The notes beneath the pieces were generated by a model. It saw nothing but the letters and a program-made list of their open reading frames with translations. It did not search any database and was not told the origin of the DNA. Below are positions 46,741 through 57,479 of a DNA stretch of 64,000 nt, in pieces. Numbering within the stretch: the first letter of the stretch is position 1; each line of letters opens with the position of its first letter. This DNA comes from Neoechinorhynchus agilis. Lineage: Eukaryota > Acanthocephala. The position numbers and the translations under genes are program-made. The stretch lies in contig CM121343.1 of NCBI GenBank assembly GCA_051530055.1, forward strand, positions 1,488,001 to 1,552,000. The letters are read 5' to 3'.

Positions 46741-49700
46741 TCATTTCTCGGCTCGATTTTGGAACATAAATATTTGTTCAGCTATATTGACTTTTCGACG
46801 TTCAAAGTAATCAGCGATTAATCTTCCATGAGTTGATTCTTTTATAATTTGATTGAACGTATCATATCGGACGACATGTTCACTATCGCACTTATCGCCG
46901 CCACCACCACCACCACCACCACCTTCGAAAGCTTCCCGGTAATCAATTTCGAGATGTAATTCTATTTTTACCTAATGTGTATTTCAAACACATTGCTAAT
47001 GAATCGCACAAACTGTCTTCATTTTCGATTCCCACAAAAAGATCGTATAGTGAATTGAACACATTGACCAGTGTGCAATGATCCGCAGGAGGCAATGAGT
47101 TAACATGAACGTTCTGAGACTGGCCGATGGATAAGTATAGAAAATTCCGGCATAAATCTAACTTATCGTTGTCTTAAAACAAGTTTTATTACCCTACAGA
47201 GAAAAATTACTCTTTACCTGTTTGGTGTAGCGAATAAAATAGCGATAATTTTAGATCCAAATTACCATTCTGGACGATATCGAGCAATCGGATGAAATCA
47301 ACGAAAGCAACTCCTCTTTTATTTTCATCGCGTACAACCAATTTGTAGAAGCGTAACGCTAATTGGTCATTGCGAACTCCTGTATTCCATGCAAACAGTG
47401 ACGGATAAATTATTAGAAACTCGGTTGCAGGTAATCGAAAACTAGCATGTGATATCCCTTTCGTGCCGTCGTCTTCCGATAGAGTCAATATTTTCCGGCA
47501 GCTATTCTATGATATAAGAACTAATTTTAATTTATCCAATAATTCTCAGGAAAAGGCATTAATAGGATAAAACGATTATGGAAGAGTCAACATTATAACC
47601 TGACGTAAAAATTAAAAGGAATTATTGGTTTTAATATTTCGGCACAATCTTGTACGCGTTTATCAAGGTTGCTCGTAAGTTTTTAAATACGTGAGTTGAG
47701 CAACCTTGATGAACGCGTACAAGATTACGGTACAGAAATATTGGAACCAATAAGTCCTTTTAATTTTTATGCCATAAACAAGCATCAACAATTCAATCTT
47801 CAAACATTATACCCTGAATTTTTTAAAGCTCTTTATAAAACGTAATTTAAATATTTCGAGCAACTGGAAACATGCAACTAATTAGAGATAAATTGGCGAC
47901 TACTATTGCATGAATGTACTTTTTTTGTGACGATGTTATCCATAGATTGTTTCGGTTTCAATAATTAACAATTCTTAAGAAGTTCCACGTAGAGAACGAA
48001 ATATTAATAAAATTAAATTACTTCTCTTTACTTCGCCTTGACCAAAACATCATCGAAATTAAATTCATTGTTTAGATCTAAGCACGTTTCGAACCAACGA
48101 GGGAACCCCTGGCTTTTATAACTGATGATGAACCCGACGAGGTTCAAAACGTATTAAAAATTTATCTGTCAAATTTTATAATTACGGGAAATGCCAACGA
48201 AATGGTGATTTTAGCACCTACTTTAAATAAAAGAAACAATTCCTTGATTTCGGGACCTGTAAATGCACATATCCACATTTCAAGGTTGATTGCTTTTACG
48301 GCTTCTTCGGCCAAAGTATCTCCAAGGCATTTTACAACCTGCATTCTGTGCCGCAATCGAGCTGATCGGATATAATCGTTAGTTATGCTTTGTCCATATG
48401 TAGAGTAAGAAAGTCTCAATAGAGAAGTGATATCCTTTATATCCCTGAATTTACTGTTCTTATTTGTGTTTGAAAATTGTTATGATTTTTGAATTCTAGG
48501 TCCAACTTACCGAAAACGGAGTGTGTATTGTTTGAAGATACTGGGATAAGACAGAAAACGAGAGCGATGAATCCGGCAGGTTTAACAATCGCTCCTGGTT
48601 AAGGGCCAATATTGTCAATGCAAGTTGGAAAAGGACCTATGGTGCTTGTAGAAGATCACTTTTTGATAAAGAAAGAGCAAAGAAACCTTTACACCGTCAA
48701 GTAAGAACATGTCCATGACATAGACTGCTGCTTTGAACGGTATTGTACTGATTTTGGGTTGAAATTTGTCGATAGATAAATACTTACTTCAAAAATATGG
48801 TCAAAAACCAAGAAACCGTTACGCAGCTGATAAGCCCTATATCGCTAAATCTATCAAATAAATCAGGTAAATGCTCTTTAATCAGATCTTCGAAAACTCC
48901 TAATTTGCAGAAATTATCGATCATCGTTGGCTTTAATTCGACATACCTTGATCCACGATTGCTCCCACCACCTTCAAGTCGTAATATTGAGGAAGTAAAT
49001 GTTGACTAATTATATTCATCAACCAAAAGCACTCCTCCTCGTTGCAGAACAAAAGAAGAACCGAAACAACAATGTTCATTGCTTGGCAATATCCTATGGG
49101 GAAATAGAATTCGAAATCACTTCAAAACTGGCTCGGTATTTTTCTTCCCAAAAACACAAAAATCAGTAACGCCAATCGTTTTTAATCTATACAACAATGT
49201 TCATTGGTCGGCAATATCCTACGGGGAAATAGAATTCGAAATCGCTTCTAAGCTGGTTCGGTATTTTTTCTTCTCAAAAACACAAAAATCAGTGACGCGT
49301 ATCGTTTTGGACCGATACAACAATGTTCATTCATTGACAATATCCTACGGGGAAATTGAATTCGAAATCGCTTCTAAACTGGTTCGGTATTTTTTGTTCG
49401 TCTCAAAAACACAAAAATCAGTAACGCGTATCGTTTTGGACCCATACAACAATGTTCATTCATTGGCAATATCCTACGGGGAAATTGAATTCGAAATCGC
49501 TTCTAAATTGGCTCGGTATTTTTCTTCTCAAAAACACAAAAATCAGTAACGCGTATCCTTTTTTGGACCGATACAACAATGTTCATTCATTGGCAATATC
49601 CTACGGGGAAATTGAATTCGAAATCGCTTCTAAACTGGTTCGGTATTTTTTGTTCGTCTCAAAAACACAAAAATCAGTAACGCGTATCGTTTTGGACCGA

Positions 49701-52700
49701 TACAACAATGTTCAATCATTGCCAATATCCTACGGGGAAATTGAATTCGAAATCGCTTCTAAACTGGTTCGGTATTTTTTTCTTCTCAAAAACACAAAAA
49801 TCAGTAACATGAATCGTTTTGGACCGATACAACAATGTTCATTCATTGGCAATATCCTACGGGGAAATTGAATTCGAAATCCCTTCTAAATTGGCTCGGT
49901 ATTTTTCTTCTCAAAAACACAAAAATCAGTAACGCGTATCCTTTTTGGACCGATACAACAATGTTCATTCATTGGCAATATCCTACGGGGAAATTGAATT
50001 CGAAATCGCTTCTAAACTGATTCGGTATTTTTTCTTCTCAAAAACACAAAAATCAGTAACGCGTATCGTTTTGGACCGATACAACAATGTTCATTCATTG
50101 GCAATATCCTACGGGGAAATTGAATTCGAAATCGCTTCTAAGCTGGTTCGGTATTTTTTCTTCTCAAAAACACAAAAATCAGTAACGCGTATCGTTTTGG
50201 ACCGATACAACAATGTTCATTCATTGGCAATATCCTACGGGGAAATTGAATTCGAAATCGCTTCTAAACTGGTTCGGTATTTTTTCTTCTCAAAAACACA
50301 AAAATCAAAAACGGAAGTTTTGGACCGATACAACAATGTTCATTCATTGGCAATATCCTACGGGGAAATTGAATTCGAAATCGCTTCTAAACTGGTTCGG
50401 TATTTTTTCTTCTCAAAAACACAAAAATCAGTAACGCGTATCGTTTTGGACCGATACAACAATGTTCATTCATTGGCAATATCCTACGGGGAAATTGAAT
50501 TCGAAATCGCTTCTAAACTGGTTCGGTATTTTTTCTTCTCAAAAACACAAAAATCAGTAACGCGTATCGTTTTGACCGATACAACAATGTTCATTCATTG
50601 GCAAATCTGGGAAGAATTCGTGCTTCTAATGTTCGGTATTTTTTAAAAAAATAGCGTATCTTTTATCCTACGGGGAAATGAATTGAAATCTTCTAATGGT
50701 TTTTTTCTTCAAAACAAAAATGTACGGTATCGTTTTGGACCGATACAACAATGTTCATTCATTGGCAATATCCTACGGGGAAATTGAATTCGAAATCGCT
50801 TCTAAACTGGTTCGGTATTTTTTTCTTCTCAAAAACACAAAAATCAGTAACGCGTATCGTTTTGTACCGATACAACAATGTTCATTCATTGGCAATATCC
50901 TACGGGGAAATTGAATTCGAAATCGCTTCTAAACTGGTTCGGTATTTTTTCTTCTCAAAAACACAAAAATCAGTAACATGAATCGTTTTGGACCGATACA
51001 ATGTTCATTGGAATATCCTGGGAAATTGAATTCGAAATCCCTTCTAAATTGGCTCGGTATTTTTCTTCTCAAAAACACAAAAATCAGTAACGCGTATCCT
51101 TTTTTGGACCGATACAACAATGTTCATTCATTGGCAATATCCTACGGGGAAATTGAATTCGAAATCGCTTCTAAACTGATTCGGTATTTTTTCTTCTCAA
51201 AAACACAAAAATCAGTAACGCCAATCGTTTTTAATCCATACAACAATGTTCATTGGTCGGCAATATCCTATGGGGAAATAGAATTCGAAAACGCCTGAAA
51301 ACTGGTTCGGTATTTTTTCTTCCCAAAAACACAAAAATCAGTAACATGAATAGTTTTGGACCGATACAACAATGTTCATTCATTGGCAATATCCTACGGG
51401 GAAATTGAATTCGAAATCGCTTCTAAACTGGTTCGGTATTTTTCTCAAAAACACAAAAATCAGTAACGCCTATCGTTTTTAATCCATACAACAATGTTCA
51501 TTGGTCGGCAATATCCTATGGGGAAATAGAATTCGAAAACGCCTGAAAACTGGTTCGGTATTTTTTCTTCCCAAAAACACAAAAATCAGTAACACGAATA
51601 GTTTTGGACCGATACAACAATGTTCATTCATTGACAATATCCTACGGGGAAATTGTATACGAAATCCCTTCTAAACTGGCTCGGTATTTTTTGTTCATCT
51701 CAAAAACACAAAAAATTAGTAACGCGTATCATTTTCAACCGATACAACAATCTTCATTGATCGGCAATATCCTACGGGGAAATTGAATACGAAATCCCTT
51801 CTAAATTGGCTCGGTATTTTTCTTCTCAAAAACACACAAAATCAGTAACGCGTATCGTTTTGGACCGATACAACAATGTTCATTCATTGGCAATATCCTA
51901 CGGGGAAATAGAATTCGAAATCGCTTCTAAACAGACTCGGTATTTTTTCTCACAAACACGAAAAATCACGGTTCGACTTTCCTACGACTATGAAACAGCT
52001 TTAGAATCAAAAGACTGAAAAAGTGTACCTAGAATCTGAGAAATAACGGATAATTTGAAGACTAACAATTTAACGCTTGTACTTAAGGGAAACTCACCAA
52101 TACTCGGATCGTGTTTGGCATAACACTGCAGAACTCTTCGTAGTGCATCAATGCCATCTTTATTTTGGAAAGCATTGTGCTCAGGTAACGAGCGGTGAAG
52201 ATCTCGTTCAATCTCCTCAAGAATATCTTCAGACAAGTTGTCCAATGAATCATTAATCAATTTGTGGTATAAACCAGGATGCATCAAGCGGTAATGATTG
52301 GCGCCGGATAACTGCATCCATATCCTGGCTCTATGGGACTGCGGTAAACCCGCAAAAAACAATTCACGGAGTGCATTCACGCGGTAATATTGATCCTTCC
52401 TGTAATCAAAGGTTACATTTTTCAATCATTGTCGAACTTCATACCAGCAATATAGGTCCCAGTGATATAGCCAATTCGTCTCACGTTCGACTTCACTCGT
52501 TTTCATCTCAACGTTGTCCGAATTGGAGTACTCCAAGTATAAGGGTCCGGCAAGCTCTAAAAAATTTAATTGAAAAGTTGCTAATGTTTTAAAACTTGAT
52601 TTTATCCACTTGCAAGTCTCCATCATGGCTTAACAGTTTGAACGTTATCGTATGCCGCTCCTTATTTGTATTATTATAAAAAGAACACAACTACCAATGA

Positions 52701-54420
52701 TATGAACTTTCTTTACCAGCTAAACATTTATTGGACAATCATTATTGTAACAAAGAAATCTAGCATCCGATAAGCAGACATGTCACAGTCGAAAAGGTAC
52801 CGGTAAAATATATGAATAGACATTTATTTATAGTAGGTTTGGCACAATCTACTAACAAGAGCGGCTTTGTGGATCTTGAGAGTATAAAGAAGATGGATTT
52901 ATTTAGTGCGCTCCTAAAAACATCCAATCAAAATTCTAACCGAAAAAATGTGATTGAAAGCCCCAATCGCCTTATAAGATGGCTTTTTCGTAAATTCTCA
53001 GTGTAAATCCAGAACCAAATAATTTCTTATTTTTATATAATTAAAAACTTATTTCAATGGTTCAAGCGACATTTTGTTGACATTGACCGAAAACGTTGTA
53101 TGTGAGATTACAATATTAAGCGCTGTTGTATCAGCTCAGCGAAGTTCGTTCGTCTCGAGGATAACTATCATCATAGATCGAAATGCCTTAAATTGTCACA
53201 GAGAGAACGCCATTGGAAAATCGAAAAATATATCATAATGATGCTTTAAAATACATTCGGAGCCCTTTAAAAGTGCGATAATAGTCAGCTCAAGGATTCG
53301 GTTACCCAGGGCACAAAGGAGCGTGCCTAAAATAGATTCTTATTTTAAACGATTCCATTACTTACCACGAAGAGAACGTTTTTTCTCAGTAATCACCTTC
53401 TCATAATCATTATGGAGTCTACAAAAAACGTTTAAAAATTTGAAAACTAAGGCATCATACTTTAAACACTTCTTTTGGCAGAAACTAATAAATCGCTCAC
53501 AATCTTCGACGATTTCAAATGAGCGTTCGAGGTTAATAAATTCTAAAGATCCAATTGGATCCATGTTTACTTTCATTGAGTAATTTAGTCCCGATGAGGT
53601 TGCACGGTGAATGGATTTGAAGTGTCGAAATGAGAGAACGATTGCGAATAAATGTTTTGTCTAGAAAAAAATAAGAAAATGCATTTTCGGGTTTTTATTC
53701 TTACTTTCGATTGGAATATAAGAAAGTTATTGGTTACGATCAATCTTCCCAAGGATAGTTTCTTACTAAACGGCAAAATAACAGCACAGGTAGCAGCTTC
53801 ATGTTCAATACATTCCGTAGACGGCAGTCGAAATTCTTCACTGTTAAAAATGAGTAATGTTCGAGTTAAATTACAAACCGTATGTAATCTTGCTTAAGAA
53901 TTTCTCCAATGTCATCATGCATGTACGCTGCCTCCGTTTTCACGGAATTCTCAGATCGATCATCCGATAGAAAGTGCTGGACCGATCTGTCGATCATTTT
54001 ATGAAGAAATCCAAAAATTTCTTCGAAATTCAGAAGCATGGAGAATACATGAGTTGATCCTCTGTTTGTTTGTATTACAATTCTCTGTGATATTTGGTTG
54101 GTTGAGTGTTTCAAATCCTTTTAGCAGCAACAATTAAACTCTCAATTAAATCAAAAATACCGTTATGTCAAGATATTTAATTGCAATTTTAAAATCGCGA
54201 CCCATGAAAAAAGCGTAAAAGCACAAGTGTTCGGTGCTGATATACATCCACCCTTGTCTGGGAATAACGTGATTCCAATGACAGCATGAACAATCTACAA
54301 ATCATATTTAAAATGTTTGATATACTCCAAGGACCTTACATTTTAATAATTTGTCATCCTTTAAACCAAAGATATCCTTAAACTTTTTCTCAGCAGATTC
54401 GAATTGTGCATCACTTGTAT
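46741..54420 (-). CDS. TBC1D9/TBC1D8-like Rab GTPase-activating protein
   Basis: Traced exons, 5' to 3': about 54420-54340, 54294-54161, 54117-53879, 53840-53705, 53660-53366, 52556-52445, 52399-52098, 49093-48947, 48899-48788, 48747-48687, 48636-48511, 48458-48222, 47506-47218, 47157-46972, 46931-46741. All joins are GT...AG and keep frame. GRAM domain 1 is in exons 1-3 ([21 protein letters not shown]), GRAM 2 in exons 4-5 ([16 protein letters not shown]). The TBC domain starts in exon 7 with the arginine-finger motif [13 protein letters not shown]; exon 8 supplies the glutamine finger GYCQAMNIV and VVGAIVDQG; exons 9-11 hold VSWFLTIFL and [12 protein letters not shown]. After TBC come a [10 protein letters not shown] helix, an EF-hand-like region (exon 13) and a C-terminal segment. 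Such proteins stimulate GTP hydrolysis by Rabs on membranes; both catalytic fingers are present. The last exon has a GGT run encoding about nine Gly. N-terminal exons above 54420 are not resolved; a frame at 55400-55296 ending in a GTAAGA donor is a weak candidate. Confidence 0.88.
47611..47772. repeat. Foldback (terminal inverted repeat) element
   Basis: Long imperfect inverted repeat: the left arm, about 65 bp, reads AAAAGGAATTATTGGTTTTA then CTTGTACGCGTTTATCAAGG; the right arm is its complement, CCTTGATGAACGCGTACAAG then AACCAATAAGTCCTTTT. The loop between the arms is about 30 bp. It resembles a small non-autonomous foldback or MITE; no coding content. Confidence 0.8.
48060..48165 (+). repeat. 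Hairpin repeat with hammerhead-like core, copy 3
   Basis: ACTGATGATGAACCCGACG, then AGGTTCAAAACGT: the core of copy 1 with one change in the GAAAC box. About 45 bp upstream is a second, complementary piece ACGTTTCGAACC, and before it TTGTTTAGATCTAAG, a remnant of the outer repeat. Degenerate. Confidence 0.6.
49060..51990. repeat. Satellite 2: about 23 units of 126 bp inside a TBC1D9-like intron
   Basis: Landmarks CAACAATGTTCATT, GGCAATATCCTACGGGG and CAAAAACACAAAAATCAGTA recur every 121-130 bp (mode 126). One unit near 50630-50700 is decayed, and variants with GGTCGGC or CTTGGC cluster near the ends. On the minus strand (sense to the gene) each unit reads CCCCGTAG then GATATTGCCAATGAATGAAC. 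That is the splice acceptor and the first codons of TBC1D9-like exon 8, whose true copy (CCCCATAG, then GATATTGCCAAGCAATGAAC) is the last unit at 49060-49100. The intron containing the array is 52097-49094, about 3.0 kb. Confidence 0.93.
52557..53365 (-). other. Long intron of the TBC1D9-like gene
   Basis: 809 bp between the GRAM 2 exon (donor GTAAGT at 53365) and the next exon (acceptor TTTTTTAG at 52557). A plus-strand frame at 52812-53006 has no signature. No named repeat seen. Confidence 0.6.
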
Positions 54421-54599
54421 CTACATGGCTTAAGATTCACGAGAAAGCAGGCAACTCATAGTTTTAAAGTCCAACTAATTCTTTTTAAATTAAACATTTC
54501 AGGGTTAATCATCGAGAAAAAATCCTCCGGGATGATGAAGTTGGCGATGTGGTGTTCATAGTAATTCGAATAAAACATGTATTTATCAGGATAGCAACA

Positions 54600-55260
54600 C
54601 ATACGGTCCTCAAACCTAGACAATGGTGACCATGAGTACCCGAACCATATAATATAAAATATCTAAAACCTTTTATGTCTTGGATTATTATCTTCGGGGG
54701 AAAAGATATTTGCTTTTGGTAGTTTTGCCACTTCGGATTTAAATTCACTGATTAATTTCCCCGATACTTCACGTCGGATAATTCTGACATTATTCCAAGA
54801 TTTGTCGTTTTTAGAATCTTTTAATAATTAACAATGACAAACCTTGAGAAAATGTCGGAATTATACGACGTGAAATATCGGAAATAAATTAGACAATTTA
54901 AATCCGGGGTGTTATAATTACCAAAAGAAAGGATTAAGCTTTTAATATCTTGGATTATTATCTTCGGGGGAAAAGATATTTCCTTTTGGTAGTTTTGCCA
55001 CTTCGGATTTAAATTCACTGATTAATTACCCGACGTGAAATATCGGAAATAAATTAGTGAATTTAAACCCGGGGTGTTATAATTACCAAAAGAAAGGATT
55101 AAGCTTTTAATATCTTGGATTATTACCTTGCCCAATGAAAATTATCAGCTGTTTAAGGGATCTTTACCTCAACACTGAACAAAAAAGTAACCGGCGGTCA
55201 GACTTAAGGTAAAAATAAATTAGTCAATTCAGATCTTGAATGTTATAATTACCAAAAAAA
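54600..55260. repeat. Cluster of foldback-type repeats
   Basis: A block with ATCTTGGATTATTATCTTCG, GGGGAAAAGATATTT and TTTTGGTAGTTTTGCCACTT occurs at about 54670-54760 and again at 54945-55025. A second block, CGTGAAATATCGGAAATAAA then GTGTTATAATTACCAAAAGA, occurs at 54868-54945 and 55030-55110, with a decayed third near 55215-55255. The second block is roughly the reverse complement of the first (TTTGGTA / TACCAAA, CGGATTTAAATT / AATTTAAATCCG), so units can fold on themselves. Probably non-autonomous transposon copies. Confidence 0.72.
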
Positions 55261-55950
55261 ATAAAATCTTACAGATGACTGACGAGGCGAGACTTCTCGA
55301 ATTATCTCAATAAAATACGTTCTATCCATTTCACTCTTCTTTAGGTGGGTAATATTTTTCGATAACTGACTTTTAAAAACATGTAAGATTGAATTTTTAC
55401 AGCACGAACCATTAACGGGATTCATAAGCGTCAACTTCCTATAATCGCCAAAAAGTTTAGACTAGTTAAATGTTTGCTCGCTTTTTATTCTCAGATGACG
55501 AAATATAGCCCCTGTACAAGAAAGAATAATCCCCTTAACTTTGCACATTCAATATGAACTGTGACGTCACTCTTTTAGCTCAGAAAGCGAGCAAAGGTTT
55601 GTGAGTTCATTTTTGCCGTCTTCACAGGAAATCCCCCGTTTTTGCTTTATTTTAAATTCCACCGGCGAATATTGGCTTAAGAGCGAGAATTTTGCCTAGT
55701 TAGGGTGATGTGGCGAAATCTCCAATCCTAAGTTCAATTCTTTTGTTACGCTATTAGCAATATTGATTGCCGCTTCGGAAAATGACGTCAGCCAATCGCT
55801 AGCGACCATCGATAATTTGCATGAGCGTATCGGACCCCCAGTTATCCTGAAACGCGATTATCTCCGATTGAATGTTGCCCTTTTCACGGCTCATAATTTT
55901 TCCTTGGTCACACGGCTCATTGATGGCCCAAAATTAAAAATCAAAGCTGG
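55261..55950. other. Mostly unrecognised; possible N-terminal exon of the TBC1D9-like gene
   Basis: On the minus strand, 55400-55296 gives an open helical segment (SKNITHLKKSEMD, YFIEIIREVSP) bounded by a TTTTTAAAAG and a GTAAGA donor. It could be the region before GRAM 1, but similarity is weak and the frame does not join the 54420 exon directly. The rest is unrecognised. Confidence 0.25.
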
Positions 55951-55959
55951 CAGAGTTTG

Positions 55960-56170
55960 TACATTCCGTAGTTGTGTCGAGGTGGTCAAGTGGCTAATGC
56001 CCTTGATCCCAGTTAAAGGTCAACTGGTTCCAATCCCGTTACCGCGAATGACGCATAACCACAGGGGATGAAATATTGCTGAAGGGAGGAAACTCACTGG
56101 TGAGTCCCGCCTCCCCGGGAGGTATCTGAGGATCCGGAGGAATGTACAAACTCGTAACCGTATGGTTCAG
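55960..56170 (+). repeat. tRNA-like SINE
   Basis: 55975-56050 looks like a degenerate tRNA: an A-box-like GTGGTCAAGTGGCTAATGC, a short CCTT...AAGG arm and a B-box-like GGTTCCAATCC (consensus GGTTCGAATCC) at the right spacing. It is followed by a GC-rich hairpin body (CGCCTCCCCGGGAGG near 56110-56125). The arms are too imperfect for a functional tRNA gene, so a tRNA-derived SINE is the likeliest reading. Confidence 0.5.
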
Positions 56171-57108
56171 GGTATTAAGTGATTTTATGTGCTTCCCTGA
56201 ACCAAATCAATGGGTTTTGTGCCCAAGAAAAATTATCAGCCGTGGAAAAAGACCACACTTCAAACATAAATTTCTTTAATCGTACGTTGGCGAATCCTGT
56301 CCCCGGTGTTATCGTTACTCATTTATTTGAGAAATATTTTGCAAGATTTTCCTTTCCTCTTCCGCCTTGATAACGATGCTCAATCTTATCAAATCCATGA
56401 AATATTTTTTCGTTATTGCCGAATAAAAGGAGTAAATAGCCACCGGGATCGTCCGTAAGTTATATCTTTACGAACACAATTAATCAACACATCAAAACTT
56501 CGAAAGCTAGTCCTAAGTTAATCTTTTTATCCGCTCAGTGAATTATTTCACCCCAGAAAGTGGCTAGTTAAGATAATTCTTTGTTTTCGATTACTTTGAG
56601 CAATGCAAGTTGTTGATGGATCATTTGCGCAGATATCATGAAAAAAGAACGATGATGTTGAGGCATTGTTCATATTAATGCTTAGAACGGAAATGTTTTA
56701 TTTTCAAAAATACTGAACTTCAATCTTATCCGCCTCATTGTCGAATTTTCTAATCTAGAAGCTCTATTTGCTAAATTCATCATATTTCTTCTAACTTTAT
56801 TGTTAACTAAGATGTGTGTAAACTTGGGAGTCGTTTGATCGTGATTAATTCCGCATTTATATTACTTTCGCCCTAGAACACTTAATTTTTAATGTCATAT
56901 ATCATTGTCCTCGGGGTGAATTTGATTGTGCGTTGGCGAAAGAACGCACACTTAATTTTTATTTATTAACATTTGGATCACTTACTGTATTTCGCGGATA
57001 TAAAGCTAGCGGCGAAAAATTAAATGACACTTTTATATCCTTGCAGGAGTACACTACTGAGCCGTGGGATTAACTTCGCGGACATTATCAAGGCCAGAAG
57101 AGATTGTG
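56171..57108. other. Intergenic, unrecognised
   Basis: AT-rich; no gene recognised. Confidence 0.35.
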
Positions 57109-57378
57109 CTACCCTTTGATAGCCAATAAAACGATCTTCATAAGGCTATATGTTTGAGCTCGACGTTCGCTTTCTTCAAACATTTTTAGTTGATTCTGAA
57201 ATGCTGTAATCCCGGATAAACTCACCGAGCGGTCAACATGAAAAATGTGCTTAGTTTTAAACGAGGCAACTGAATATTCGATGGATTTATATTTAGTTAA
57301 GTAGTAAAAAGCCACTGAATAATCTTCCACACTAGCCAGATCAATCGAGAGGTTAGAAACAGAACCTTCACCTTTAAT
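57109..57378 (-). CDS. C-terminal exon-like ORF of unknown gene
   Basis: Minus-strand frame open from about 57378 to the stop at 57109, starting near GEGSVSNLSIDLASVEDYSV and ending in a helical tail (FEESERRAQTYSLMKIVLL). Inside it, 57244-57215 is exactly GTGAGT...TTTCAG, 30 nt and a multiple of three without a stop, so the protein reads through with or without removing it. No family recognised. A possible acceptor (TTAATTAAAG) lies at the upstream edge. Could be the end of a gene whose other exons were disrupted by the LINE B insertion next to it. Confidence 0.35.
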   Translation of the reverse strand: MKGEGSVSNLSIDLASVEDYSVAFYYLTKYKSIEYSVASFKTKHIFHVDRSVSLSGITAFQNQLKMFEESERRAQTYSLMKIVLLAIKG

Positions 57379-57479
57379 TAATCTTCTGTGTTCAATCTGA
57401 GTATAGTTTCAACTCTATTAGGAAATACAATCAAGATATCCTACTTAAATTATGCGATCTTTGAATATATGTTTCTTTA

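Larger units (their letters stand above)
47507..48221 (-). other. Repeat-bearing 715-bp intron of the TBC1D9-like gene
   Basis: One of three introns far above the 38-60 nt norm. It contains a foldback repeat (47611-47772) and a hammerhead-like fragment (about 48060-48165). Confidence 0.7.

Noticed and set aside
49945-50646. A 233-codon open frame with 42-residue repeats, resembling a repeat protein.
   Set aside because: It is the antisense strand of an intronic satellite with a period that is a multiple of three; there is no start context and no recognisable fold.
52812-53006. A 64-codon plus-strand ORF as a gene nested in the TBC1D9-like intron.
   Set aside because: No start context, no domain and no splice or repeat support; such frames are expected by chance.
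55975-56050. A functional tRNA gene.
   Set aside because: The boxes are tRNA-like, but the acceptor and D arms do not pair well and a GC-rich body follows, so a SINE is more likely.
57109-57378. An N-terminal exon of the TBC1D9-like gene.
   Set aside because: Residues do not match the region before GRAM 1, and the frame ends in a stop before any usable donor except the internal 30-nt segment.
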